Shown: positions 33,332-41,519 of the stretch, piece after piece
Numbering within the stretch: the stretch's first letter is position 1
How the letters are laid out: every line of letters begins with the position of its first letter
Source of the DNA: JAAZLS01 sp964585925
GTDB taxonomy: Bacteria; Bacillota; Dethiobacteria; DTU022
Length of the DNA stretch: 64,000 nucleotides
Direction of reading: 5' to 3'
NCBI GenBank assembly: GCA_964585925.1
Contig: CAZPFS010000002.1
Coordinates: forward strand, 1-64,000
Made by a program: the position numbers and the translations under genes
Notes under the pieces: generated by a model
Databases searched by the model: none
Told to the model about the DNA's origin: nothing
What the model saw: only the letters and a program-made list of their open reading frames with translations

Positions 33332-34618
33332 ATGAGCCGGTTGATAGTTGTGGGGGGAGGTTGGGCCGGTTGTTCGGCCGTGCTGTCTGCGGCCAAAAAA
33401 GGGCTGTCTGCAACCCTGGTTGAAAGAACGGATCGACTTCTTGGTTCGGGACTGGTCGGCGGGATCATGCGCAACAACGGGCGGTTCACCGCTGCTGAAG
33501 AGCTAATAATGATGGGCGGCGGGGAACTGGTGGGACTCACCGACAGACTTTGCCGGCATGCAAACCTGAGTTTCCCCGGACACCGGCATGCCTGGCTCTA
33601 CGATATAGATAAAGTGGAAAAAGAAGTAGCCCGGCTGCTGAACAGGTGGCGGGTAGAGGTGAGGTATGAACAGAGGGCGGTTGAAGTGGAGTTGTCCGGA
33701 AAAAGGATACTGGCGGTAAAATTGGCGGATGGCACCCAATTAAAAGGGGAAGTCTTTATTGATGCCAGCGGTACCGCCGGGCCGATGGCCAACTGCCGGC
33801 GATTTGGAAATGGCTGCAGCATGTGCATTTTTCGATGTCCCCTGTTTGGCCCCCGGGTAAGCATAGCCCTGAAAGCGGGTTTGAAAGAGAGGGTGATCAC
33901 CAGGGATGATCGCCAGCCCGGTTTTTTCAGTGGTTCCTGTGAACTGGAACCCCGCTCTCTGTCCGGCCGGCTGCTGGCGGAGGTAAGGGAGAAAGGAGCC
34001 GTGGCAGTTCCGGTTCCTCGGGAGCTGCGCCCCATGGAGCCGGGAAACACCCTGCTGAAGGTCAAGGCCTGTCATCAATACACCCTGCAAGAATATGAGG
34101 ATAACCTGATCCTGCTGGATACCGGGCCGGTAAAGCTGATGATCCCTTATTTCAACCTGCAAAAATTACGCCGTCTGGAAGGATTCAATGGGGCTGTGTT
34201 CAAGGATCCCTTGGGAGGAGGCAGAGGCAATTCCATCAGATTTACCTCCTCCATTGAAGTGAATGACAGTTTGCTGGTGCCGCCATTTACGAACCTGTTT
34301 GCCGCCGGGGAAAGGGCGGGCCTGATGGTGGGCCACACGGAGGCAATGGTTACCGGCACCCTGGCCGGTTACAATGCGTGGAGGCTGGCCAGGGGAGAAA
34401 AGCTGTTGATCCTGCCCCGGGATACGGCCTGCGGCGAACTTATTGCCTATGCCCGGAAACAGGGCTCCACCCCCATGGGGCGGCGGGAAATGTACACCCT
34501 TTCGGGGGGATCGCTCTGGGAAAAACTTCTGGGCAAGGGCCTTTATGCCACTGAACCGGAAAAATTGAGCCCGCGCCTGGCAAAGGCCGGTCTGCTCGGG
34601 ATATTTAACCCCGATTAA
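33332..34618 (+). CDS. FAD-dependent oxidoreductase with cysteine cluster
   Basis: This is a 428-residue flavoprotein with the dinucleotide-binding VVGGGWAGCSAVLSAAKKG at 6-24 and the second FAD motif FIDASGTAG near 142-150; the C-terminal NLFAAGERAGLMVGHTEAMVTG contacts the flavin. It resembles the FAD_oxidored group. A cluster C-X2-C-X3-C (C162, C165, C169) after the FAD core could bind an Fe-S cluster or form a disulfide. GGGGAGG precedes the ATG. Located between spmB and rluB, as in some Moorella-like genomes. Substrate unknown. Confidence 0.75.
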   Translation: MSRLIVVGGGWAGCSAVLSAAKKGLSATLVERTDRLLGSGLVGGIMRNNGRFTAAEELIMMGGGELVGLTDRLCRHANLSFPGHRHAWLYDIDKVEKEVARLLNRWRVEVRYEQRAVEVELSGKRILAVKLADGTQLKGEVFIDASGTAGPMANCRRFGNGCSMCIFRCPLFGPRVSIALKAGLKERVITRDDRQPGFFSGSCELEPRSLSGRLLAEVREKGAVAVPVPRELRPMEPGNTLLKVKACHQYTLQEYEDNLILLDTGPVKLMIPYFNLQKLRRLEGFNGAVFKDPLGGGRGNSIRFTSSIEVNDSLLVPPFTNLFAAGERAGLMVGHTEAMVTGTLAGYNAWRLARGEKLLILPRDTACGELIAYARKQGSTPMGRREMYTLSGGSLWEKLLGKGLYATEPEKLSPRLAKAGLLGIFNPD

Positions 34619-34684
34619 CCGCTAGTTGTTATATAATAATTCCAAGGAAAACCAGCGATCATATATTCGGGAGGACAATTTGAT

Positions 34685-35410
34685 TTGCGCCTGAATAAAT
34701 TACTGGCCCGGGCGGGAGTTGCTTCCCGCCGCAGAGCAGAACAACTTATTGCCGGGAACAGGGTAAGGGTAAACGGGAATGTGGTGACCGAACCCTTTGC
34801 CCGGGTGAACCCCGGCGATGAGATCACTGTCGACGGGGTCAGACTTCCAAAACCGGAATCAAAAACGTATTTGTTGCTCAACAAACCCATGGGCTATCTG
34901 TCTACCGTAACCGATCCTCATGGTCGAAAAACGGTACTGGATTTGTTGCCGTCACGGGAGACGAGGCTTTACCCGGTAGGACGCCTGGATATCGATACTG
35001 AAGGGCTTCTTTTGATCACCAACGATGGAGAACTGGCCTATCGCCTGACTCATCCCAGGTTCCAGGTTCCCCGAACCTATCGGGCACTGGTCAGGGGGGT
35101 GCCCACGGAAAATGAAATACGGCAGCTCAGATCCGGCGTAATAATAGAGGGCAACCTCACCGCTCCGGCAAGGGTCAGACTGCGGAAAAGGGAAGGCACA
35201 CTGGGCTCCTGGCTGGAAATAACCATTCATGAGGGACGGAAAAGGCAGGTAAAAAACATGTGTGCCGCTATTGGGCACCCCGTGATCAGGCTTTGCCGGA
35301 CCGGATTTGCCCAACTAAAAATTACGGGCCTCAGGACCGGAAAGCACCGCCCGCTGACAGGGGCGGAAATAGATGCCCTTTATCGAACGGTGGGCCTCAA
35401 ACGCGAATGA
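34685..35410 (+). CDS. rluB: 23S/16S rRNA pseudouridine synthase, RluB type
   Basis: This enzyme converts a specific rRNA uridine to pseudouridine. The 241-residue protein has an N-terminal S4 RNA-binding domain (LNKLLARAGVASRRRAEQLI) and the RsuA/RluB catalytic core with aspartate D102 in GRLDIDTEGLLL, then HEGRKRQVKNMCAAIGHPV. The start is TTG 34685 with GGGAGG upstream. Length and motifs cannot separate RluB from the close RsuA group with certainty. Confidence 0.9.
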   Translation: MRLNKLLARAGVASRRRAEQLIAGNRVRVNGNVVTEPFARVNPGDEITVDGVRLPKPESKTYLLLNKPMGYLSTVTDPHGRKTVLDLLPSRETRLYPVGRLDIDTEGLLLITNDGELAYRLTHPRFQVPRTYRALVRGVPTENEIRQLRSGVIIEGNLTAPARVRLRKREGTLGSWLEITIHEGRKRQVKNMCAAIGHPVIRLCRTGFAQLKITGLRTGKHRPLTGAEIDALYRTVGLKRE

Positions 35411-35456
35411 GCGGAGAATTATCGGCGCCGGGTTCCCCGGCCCCGATTTGGCCCAC

Positions 35457-35485
35457 TTGAATATTTGCCGGGTATGAAATATAAT
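35457..35485 (+). promoter_or_regulatory. Sigma-A promoter of the cobalamin riboswitch
   Basis: TTGAAT (35457-35462), 17 nt and TATAAT (35480-35485) form a near-consensus housekeeping promoter. Transcription would start near 35492, just before the riboswitch. Confidence 0.75.
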
Positions 35486-35499
35486 TTAATAAGCGATAG

Positions 35500-35665
35500 C
35501 CCTTGCAGGTGCTGTCTGACAGTTAACAGGGAAGCAGGTGCAAAACCTGCGCGGTCGCGCCACTGTAACCGGGATCCATGGTCAGCTAACCACTCCGCCC
35601 AAACCGCGGGGGAAGGAGACCCTGGAGATGAGCGGAAGCCAGGAAACCTGCCTGCAGGCCACGTA
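35500..35665 (+). ncRNA. Cobalamin (B12) riboswitch
   Basis: Conserved parts of the cobalamin aptamer are present in order: AACAGGGAAGCAGGTG with its AAAACCTGC partner, the GCCACTGT element near 35560, and the B12 box GAAGCCAGGAAACCTGCC near 35636-35653. A terminal P1 stem can form between TTGCAGG (35503-35509) and CCTGCAG (35651-35657). It should bind adenosylcobalamin or a relative and lower expression of the downstream btuFCD-type importer. The promoter is 35457-35485 and the terminator is 35714-35742. Confidence 0.93.
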
Positions 35666-35700
35666 CTCAGCCTTCGCGAAAAAAAGGAGGTGCGTCTAGA

Positions 35701-35799
35701 ATGAAATATTTTCAGTCCGGGTTTATCTGGCCGGGCTTTTTTATGGCCCCGGCAGCGCCATTAATGCACTCGGTCGGATTTCTCAGTACTTCCACCTAG
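35701..35799 (+). CDS. Possible 32-residue leader ORF after the riboswitch
   Basis: An ATG at 35701 follows a near-perfect Shine-Dalgarno (AAAAGGAGGTGCGTCTAGA, 35682-35700 region) and opens a 32-codon frame ending at TAG 35799. The peptide MKYFQSGFIWPGFFMAPAAP is hydrophobic and aromatic. The terminator lies inside its codons 5-14, so it would only be fully made when the riboswitch permits read-through. I recognise no family; it may be a regulatory leader or a remnant. Confidence 0.35.
   Translation: MKYFQSGFIWPGFFMAPAAPLMHSVGFLSTST
35714..35742 (+). terminator. Riboswitch-controlled intrinsic terminator
   Basis: AGTCCGG (35714-35720) pairs with CCGGGCT (35731-35737) around a 10-nt loop, followed by six T. 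It lies 50 nt after the aptamer and before the transporter genes, so it is the likely expression platform. A second stem, GGGCGGA/TCCGCCC (35806-35827), follows without an immediate T-run. Confidence 0.75.
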
Positions 35800-35883
35800 T
35801 TGTCAGGGCGGACGAACTTCTCCGCCCGCAGGTGATCCCCCCGTTTTTTTGATACGTTTGTTTTGTAAAGGAGAATTTAAGGG

Positions 35884-36783
35884 ATGACCAAAAAAAATAT
35901 AATAATAACCCTGACTGCGTTGTCGATCCTGGTGTTTTTATCCGCCTTTTCAGCTGGTTGTGACCAGATTTCTTTTTCAGCAGAAACTGTAAAAGATGAT
36001 CAGGGACGAGAAATTACCCTGACCGGACCGCCGGAAAGAATAATTTCACTCATGCCCGGCAAGACTGAAAAATTGTTTGCGCTTGGGTTGGGTGACAAGG
36101 TAATCGGTATTACCGATTTATGCAATTTTCCGCCCGAATTGGAGGAAAAAAACATTGCCCGGGTAGGCGACGCCTTTAATCTGAGCCTGGAAACAATCGT
36201 TGCCCTCGAGCCGGATCTGGTTGTTGCCAACTGGCTTCCGGAAGGTATGGGCGATCAGCTGGGTTTATTGGGAATACCGGTGTTTTTGACCGCCCCTGCC
36301 GGAGTGGAAGACACCTTTGACAGTATTTTGCGTCTGGGGAAGCTGACCGGCAAACAGGGGGCGGCGGAAAAGCTGGTGACCGGCATGAGGGAATCGATCG
36401 GGGAAATCACTGAACTGACCCTGAGTATTAAACCCTCCCACCGGCAAACAGTGTTGTGTCTTTTGGACGAAACCCTGTTTGTAGCGGGAAAAGGCACTTT
36501 GCAAGATGAACTGATCACCCTTGCCGGAGGGATAAATGTGGTGAATGAATCCGGCTGGGTTGAGCTGAGCGAGGAGACTCTGCTGCTGTTGAATCCGGAT
36601 GTAATGTTATATACCTTCCCTGATGCCGAAAAGCTGCTGTCCAGACCGGAATGGCAGGTGTTGAGATGCATCAAGCTGGGGAAAGTCTACAAACTGGACG
36701 AGGATCTTTCCTCCAGAACCGGCCCCCGGCTGGGCGCAGCCGCCAAAGAAATATATGGCTTGCTTTATCCTGAAAACCGGTAG
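35884..36783 (+). CDS. btuF: Cobalamin ABC transporter substrate-binding lipoprotein
   Basis: This is the periplasmic-binding-like lipoprotein of a B12 importer. The 299-residue precursor has a lipoprotein signal with lipobox FSAGC (Cys26) and the BtuF/FecB fold: PPERIISLMPGKTEKLFALG, ETIVALEPDLVVANW and ETLLLLNPDVMLY. AAAGGAGAA precedes the ATG. Specificity for cobalamin is taken from the riboswitch; by sequence alone it could also be a corrinoid-precursor or siderophore protein. Confidence 0.9.
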   Translation: MTKKNIIITLTALSILVFLSAFSAGCDQISFSAETVKDDQGREITLTGPPERIISLMPGKTEKLFALGLGDKVIGITDLCNFPPELEEKNIARVGDAFNLSLETIVALEPDLVVANWLPEGMGDQLGLLGIPVFLTAPAGVEDTFDSILRLGKLTGKQGAAEKLVTGMRESIGEITELTLSIKPSHRQTVLCLLDETLFVAGKGTLQDELITLAGGINVVNESGWVELSEETLLLLNPDVMLYTFPDAEKLLSRPEWQVLRCIKLGKVYKLDEDLSSRTGPRLGAAAKEIYGLLYPENR

Positions 36784-36793
36784 GGGTGCGCAG

Positions 36794-37819
36794 ATGCGGG
36801 GGAAAAAAACAATTTTCATATTGGCGCTGGCCGGACTCTGCCTGTTGGTGATGCTGTTTTCCCTTGGTATCGGGGCGGTGCATATTGCTCCCCTGGAAAC
36901 GGTGAACATAATTATCAGGCGCCTGGCGTTTCAACCGGCGGAAGTGGTTGCCGATACCAGAGAGGCAATTATCTGGCATCTTCGCCTGCCCCGGATCATG
37001 CTGGGTTTTCTGGTGGGGGCTTCGCTGGCGGTGGCCGGGGCGTCTTTTCAGGGGCTGCTGCAGAACCCGCTTGCCGATCCCTATACCCTGGGTGTTTCCA
37101 GCGGCGCCGCCCTGGGAGCCACCGTCGCCATACTTTTTCTGCCAAATAATGCCGGCGCGTCGCTTCCCATTCCGCTGTTTGGCTTCATGGGGGGGCTGCT
37201 GGCGCTATTTATTGTCTATCGTTTGGGGAGGGTTTCCGGACGTCTGCCGGTGGTTACGGTTCTCCTGGCGGGGGTGGTGATCAGCTCTTTTTTTTCAGCA
37301 CTGATCTCGCTGAGCATGATCTTTGCCGGCCAGCAGCTGCGAACTGTTTATTTTTGGCTGGCCGGGGGTCTCTCCCTGAAGGGATGGCCCTATGTATTTT
37401 TGATTATCCCCTACTTCATAGCTGGAATGGGAATTCTGCTCTATTATGCCGGCGATCTGAATTTGATTTTGCTGGGTGAGGAAAACGCACTCAGCTCGGG
37501 GGTAGAGGTGGAAAAGGTAAAAAAAATTGTGCTGGCAGCCGCCTCCCTGATCACGGCCGGAGCAGTATCCGTAAGCGGTATGATTGGTTTCGTGGGGTTG
37601 ATAGTTCCGCACGCCATGCGAATTGTGTTGGGACCCGATCACCGGCTGCTCCTGCCTGCCTCCGCCCTTGGCGGGGGGTTGTTCCTGGTGGGGGTGGATA
37701 CCGCCGCCCGCACGGCAATGGCGCCGCTGGAGATACCGGTAGGGATCGTCACTGCATTTTTGGGAGCTCCTTTTTTTGTGTTGCTGCTGAAGCGCTGCCG
37801 GGACAAATATCTTTTTTAG
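36794..37819 (+). CDS. btuC: Cobalamin ABC transporter permease
   Basis: This is a FecCD/BtuC-family permease of 341 residues with about ten transmembrane helices. The ATG at 36794 follows TAGGGGTGCGCAG and lies 10 bp after btuF; a longer frame would start inside btuF. Motifs are LPRIMLGFLVGASLAVAGAS, LLQNPLADPYTLGVSSGAALG and GFVGLIVPHAMR, the last being the coupling-helix region that contacts the ATPase. Confidence 0.92.
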   Translation: MRGKKTIFILALAGLCLLVMLFSLGIGAVHIAPLETVNIIIRRLAFQPAEVVADTREAIIWHLRLPRIMLGFLVGASLAVAGASFQGLLQNPLADPYTLGVSSGAALGATVAILFLPNNAGASLPIPLFGFMGGLLALFIVYRLGRVSGRLPVVTVLLAGVVISSFFSALISLSMIFAGQQLRTVYFWLAGGLSLKGWPYVFLIIPYFIAGMGILLYYAGDLNLILLGEENALSSGVEVEKVKKIVLAAASLITAGAVSVSGMIGFVGLIVPHAMRIVLGPDHRLLLPASALGGGLFLVGVDTAARTAMAPLEIPVGIVTAFLGAPFFVLLLKRCRDKYLF

Positions 37820-37832
37820 AACAGGTGAGAAT

Positions 37833-38639
37833 ATGGAGGCAGGGATCAAACTTTGCGGGGTTTGTTTCAGCTACGGCGCGAACGAGGTACTGACTGATAT
37901 CAGTTTCGAAGTGGAATGCGGCGATTTTGTGGGTCTGGTCGGACCCAACGGCAGCGGCAAATCCACCCTGCTCAAGAACATGGCCGGAGTGCTGCGCCCT
38001 TTCCGGGGGGAAATATATGTTAACCACACTGAAATCAGGCGCTACCGGAGGCTGGATCTGGCCCGGATGATATCCATGGTAGGCCAGGATCAGCATGCGG
38101 GCTTTAATTTCCTGGTGGAACAGGTGGTGGAAACCGGAAGGTTTCCTTACCGGGGGAAACTTGCGCTGTTGACGGAAGCGGAACGGCAAACGGTGGAACG
38201 GGCCATGCATCTCACCGGGTGCCACCATCTGAGAGGACGGGATCTGTTTTCCCTGAGCGGGGGCGAGCGCAGGCGGGTGTTTCTGGCCAGGGCGCTGGCT
38301 CAGGAAACACCCTTGCTGTTGCTTGATGAGCCAACGGTATTTTTGGATATCGCCTACCAATTTGAGCTTCTGGAACTTCTGCAGGAGTTGAATGCCCGGG
38401 AAAAACTTACCGTGGTGGCGGTAATGCATGATCTCAATCTGGCTTCACGTTATTGTGGCAAGCTGTTCATGCTTGACCGGGGAAAATTGTTTGATCATGG
38501 TTCTCCGGCAAAAGTCCTGACCGGGGACAACCTGTCGCAGGTCTACCGTACGGAATTTATGGTGAAACCACATCCGTTGGGAAATTTTCCCTTAATAATT
38601 CCCGTTTCACCCCGGGGCACTGTTCATGGATCAATCTGA
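37833..38639 (+). CDS. btuD: Cobalamin ABC transporter ATP-binding protein
   Basis: This is the ATPase of the importer, 268 residues, with Walker A GPNGSGKST near residue 36, the ABC signature LSGGERRRVFLARALAQE, Walker B LLLLDEPTVFLD and switch histidine in VVAVMHDLNLA. GAACAGGTGAG precedes the ATG. It ends the riboswitch operon. The 247 bp after it hold no supported gene; a 22-codon frame at 38776-38844 was not accepted. Confidence 0.93.
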   Translation: MEAGIKLCGVCFSYGANEVLTDISFEVECGDFVGLVGPNGSGKSTLLKNMAGVLRPFRGEIYVNHTEIRRYRRLDLARMISMVGQDQHAGFNFLVEQVVETGRFPYRGKLALLTEAERQTVERAMHLTGCHHLRGRDLFSLSGGERRRVFLARALAQETPLLLLDEPTVFLDIAYQFELLELLQELNAREKLTVVAVMHDLNLASRYCGKLFMLDRGKLFDHGSPAKVLTGDNLSQVYRTEFMVKPHPLGNFPLIIPVSPRGTVHGSI

Positions 38640-38886
38640 CCTGAAACCGGCCTGTTCCCCAGATCCTGTTCTTCCCGCGGAAACGTAGATTTTTCCCTTA
38701 AGCCTTCATTGGGACGGACCCGGTAAAATGCAGGAATTTGGAGTTATTTATCGAATTAAGGGAAAGGATAGGCACATGGGAAATTGGGTAAGGCGTTTTT
38801 TAGCGGGGAAAGAATGTTTGGCCAATATGAATCCCCGCCCCTGACGAATGTGCCGATATCAATTCTGCCAACGGGGAGTCTTAACA

Positions 38887-39393
38887 ATGGGTATATACAT
38901 ATCACCGCTCGATACCAAACCGCCGGAAACAGGGATCGCCGAGAACATGGGGATCACGGAAAAAAGAGCGGAACAGTTTGAAAAGGTCAGGGTTAGAATT
39001 CGGTTTGATTATCGGGGCACACCCCGTCCCGCCCGTTTTTTTTTCGGGGGGAAGGGTACAAAAGAGGTGGCCGAGGAACGGCGGGACAAGCAGGCCGCCA
39101 TGTGGAGAAACGTCCCCCTGCAGGGAATTCAGGTGGAGGATATTTCCTACCTGGATCTGTACACGGTATATGAAAACACCGATGAAGCCGAAATTGCGTA
39201 CGCCCCTCTTGAACTTTTGATTTCGCTTGATTCCCTGGAGGACAGTTTTCAGTTTATCAGCCGCAATGAATTCAAGCGGTTGCAGGTTGTGGAACCGGAT
39301 CAGATAAACCTTACCGGCCGTGAACTGGAGCGGATTCTTTTCAAATTCAGCGAAACCATTCAGCACAAATTGCAGGAACAGGAAGAAGGTTAA
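38887..39393 (+). CDS. Conserved-looking hypothetical protein
   Basis: This is a soluble, charged 168-residue protein with no signal peptide, transmembrane helix or motif I recognise. The ATG at 38887 has GGGGAG 8 nt upstream; an earlier in-frame ATG at 38848 lacks one. The middle is rich in acidic and aromatic residues (EDISYLDLYTVYENTDEAEI), and the C-terminus looks helical. It lies in front of a small membrane protein and aroH and may share their transcript. Function unknown. Confidence 0.55.
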   Translation: MGIYISPLDTKPPETGIAENMGITEKRAEQFEKVRVRIRFDYRGTPRPARFFFGGKGTKEVAEERRDKQAAMWRNVPLQGIQVEDISYLDLYTVYENTDEAEIAYAPLELLISLDSLEDSFQFISRNEFKRLQVVEPDQINLTGRELERILFKFSETIQHKLQEQEEG

Positions 39394-39454
39394 CCGCAGC
39401 GCGATGAGAGGTATAAAAACCTCCCCTTGACATAACATTACCGGGGAGGTAAAT

Positions 39455-39646
39455 ATGAATATTCTGCTGCGCTGGTTTAACGTATTTTCATCAGTGGTGG
39501 AGCGTTATTTATGGAGCGCCGTTTTGATCGCACTAGCCCTTACCGTGGCCGGTCAGGCCGTATTGACCACCGAGAGGGGGCGCCGGTTGCTTAACCCGGT
39601 GGAATCTTTGGAGGGCGTTCCCTGGCCTCCGGAAGACGCAAATTAA
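39455..39646 (+). CDS. Small single-pass membrane protein
   Basis: This is a 63-residue protein with one transmembrane helix (about residues 18-38) and a short C-terminal tail ending in EGVPWPPEDAN. CGGGGAGGT is well placed before the ATG, which supports translation. No family recognised. It sits between the hypothetical gene and aroH. Confidence 0.6.
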   Translation: MNILLRWFNVFSSVVERYLWSAVLIALALTVAGQAVLTTERGRRLLNPVESLEGVPWPPEDAN

Positions 39647-39709
39647 AACCCCTTTCCGGGCAGGCCAGTCAAAACCTTTGCGGATTGCCAGAACTGGAGG
39701 GATCAAAGC

Positions 39710-40090
39710 TTGATCAGGGGAATCAGAGGAGCCACAACCACGCCGGCCAATGATGCCGGCGAGATTATCAAATCAACCCAATTGTTGCTGGAAAAGATGA
39801 TAGAAGCCAATCATCTGGATAAAAACGATGTAGCTGCAGTTTTCTTTTCTGCCACCCCCGATCTCGATCAGGTTTTTCCGGCCAAAGCGGCCCGATTGCT
39901 GGGCTGGCATGATGTTCCCCTCATGTGCCAGGTAGAGATAGACGTTCCCGGAGCCCTGCCTCGCTGTATTCGGATCATGATGCTGGTCAATACAGAACTG
40001 CAACAAAAAGAGATTCGCCATGTTTATCTGGGCCAGGCCAAAAAACTGAGGGCAGATCTTTTTTCCGCAGGAGATAGTAGCGAAATCTAA
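39710..40090 (+). CDS. aroH: Chorismate mutase, AroH type
   Basis: AroH converts chorismate to prephenate for phenylalanine and tyrosine synthesis. The 126 residues form the trimeric AroH fold: IRGIRGATTTPANDAGEI at the start, VFFSATPDLDQVFPAKAAR and CIRIMMLVNTELQQKEIRHVYL near the active site. The TTG at 39710 has GGAGGGA 7 nt upstream. No other aromatic pathway gene is nearby. Confidence 0.94.
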   Translation: MIRGIRGATTTPANDAGEIIKSTQLLLEKMIEANHLDKNDVAAVFFSATPDLDQVFPAKAARLLGWHDVPLMCQVEIDVPGALPRCIRIMMLVNTELQQKEIRHVYLGQAKKLRADLFSAGDSSEI

Positions 40091-40171
40091 TTTATTTTCA
40101 AAACGGATAAATTTAAGGGCTTTCATAAAATATTTAAAGGAAATTTCAGGTTTTACCTCGAAACTAATATC

Positions 40172-40870
40172 ATGCTATCAGATCAGAGAATAACCATCGC
40201 CATTGACGGGCCCGCGGGCGCCGGCAAAAGCACTGTAGCTCGGGGGGTGGCCCGACGATTGGGGTTTGATTATCTTGATACCGGAGCCATGTACCGGGCG
40301 ATTTCCTTAAAATTGGTTCGGGCCGGAGTTGATCTTGATAATACGGCGGGCATTGGGGAAATACTGGAACAGACCAAGCTGAGTTTGACCACCGCAAAAA
40401 ACTGCCTCCGCATACTGCTGGATGGCGAGGATGTCACATCGGAGATTCGGGAACCCCATGTAAACAGGATTGTTTCCGAGGTTTCCTGTATCCCCGGGAT
40501 CCGCAGAAAAATGGTTGCCCTGCAACGGGAAATTGCCCGGCGTTCCCAGGGGATAGTGGTGGAGGGGCGAGATATTTGTTCAAAGGTGCTCCCCGAGGCA
40601 ACCCATAAGATCTATCTCGATGCGGCCCTTTCCGAAAGGGCCAGGCGGCGCTGGAAGGAACAAAAGGCTTGCGGAATGAAGGTATTGCTTTCTCGGGTAA
40701 AAGAGGAGATCAGTAAACGGGACCGCATAGATTCCGAACGCGAGGATTCACCGCTGTCGATTGGTCCCGGGGTATTGGTTCTGGATACCACGGAGATGAG
40801 CCCGGGAGAGGTTGTGGACAAAATAGTAAACATGGTCAATGCAGGCGGGACGGCGTTGGAGGGGGACTAG
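40172..40870 (+). CDS. cmk: Cytidylate kinase
   Basis: Cmk phosphorylates CMP and dCMP. The 232-residue protein has the P-loop GPAGAGKST (13-21), YLDTGAMYRAISL, VVEGRDICSKVLP and the LID region RAKRRWKE-like ERARRRWKEQ with RDRIDSEREDSPL. The cmk-plsC-ispH-rpsA order is characteristic of Clostridia. The Shine-Dalgarno before 40172 is weak. Confidence 0.95.
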   Translation: MLSDQRITIAIDGPAGAGKSTVARGVARRLGFDYLDTGAMYRAISLKLVRAGVDLDNTAGIGEILEQTKLSLTTAKNCLRILLDGEDVTSEIREPHVNRIVSEVSCIPGIRRKMVALQREIARRSQGIVVEGRDICSKVLPEATHKIYLDAALSERARRRWKEQKACGMKVLLSRVKEEISKRDRIDSEREDSPLSIGPGVLVLDTTEMSPGEVVDKIVNMVNAGGTALEGD

Positions 40871-40872
40871 GG

Positions 40873-41514
40873 GTGCTTTATCACCTTGGGCATTTTTTAT
40901 TCAGTGGCTATTTCAGATTGTTCTACCGGTGGCGGATTTTCGGCCGAGAAAATATTCCTCCGTCTGGACCCTTCATTATATGTTCCAATCACCTAAATAA
41001 TATGGATCCCCCGCTTATCGGATGTTCCATTCCTTCCAGATTGCAGGTGCATTTCATGGCCAAGCAGGAGCTTTTCGGAAATAAATTATTTGGAGCAGTT
41101 TTAAGGCGAATAGGGGCCTATCCGGTTGACCGGGACGGTGCAGGGTATGCGGCTGTCCGCACCTCCTTCAGGCTGCTCTCCCGGAGTAAGGTGATCTGTT
41201 TATTCCCGGAGGGGACCAGGAGCAAAAACGGAGTTGTTCAGCGCGCCCACCCCGGCGCGGCCATGATTGCCGCGCACTGTCTGGCACCTGTTCTGCCGGT
41301 AGCGATAACCGGACCTTACCGATTTGGAAAACCCCTGCAGGTATCTTTTGGTCCCGTGTTTCATTTACCCTCTCCGGAAGGAGGGGATCGCAAGCATTAT
41401 TTAAAAGCATCCAGTGAGTTGATTATGAGCCGGATTAAGGAGTTGATAATTCAGGATCAGGAAATGGAAAACCGGGGCAAACATGATGGATGCCCCAGAA
41501 GATGTGGGGAGTGA
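40873..41514 (+). CDS. plsC: 1-acyl-sn-glycerol-3-phosphate acyltransferase
   Basis: PlsC acylates lysophosphatidic acid at the membrane. The 213-residue protein has the HX4D catalytic motif in SNHLNNMDPPLIG and the substrate motif FPEGTRSKNG. The GTG at 40873 lies 2 bp after cmk. plsY and gpsA, which supply its substrate, lie about 10 kb downstream. Confidence 0.93.
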   Translation: MLYHLGHFLFSGYFRLFYRWRIFGRENIPPSGPFIICSNHLNNMDPPLIGCSIPSRLQVHFMAKQELFGNKLFGAVLRRIGAYPVDRDGAGYAAVRTSFRLLSRSKVICLFPEGTRSKNGVVQRAHPGAAMIAAHCLAPVLPVAITGPYRFGKPLQVSFGPVFHLPSPEGGDRKHYLKASSELIMSRIKELIIQDQEMENRGKHDGCPRRCGE

Positions 41515-41519
41515 ATCGT

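Noticed and set aside
38776..38844. 22-codon ORF after btuD with an AAAGGAT-like site
   Set aside because: Too short, no recognisable family and no coupling to the next gene.
39427..39432. TTGACA upstream of the 63-residue membrane protein
   Set aside because: It lies only 22 bp before the ATG, so a -10 at normal spacing would fall inside the gene.
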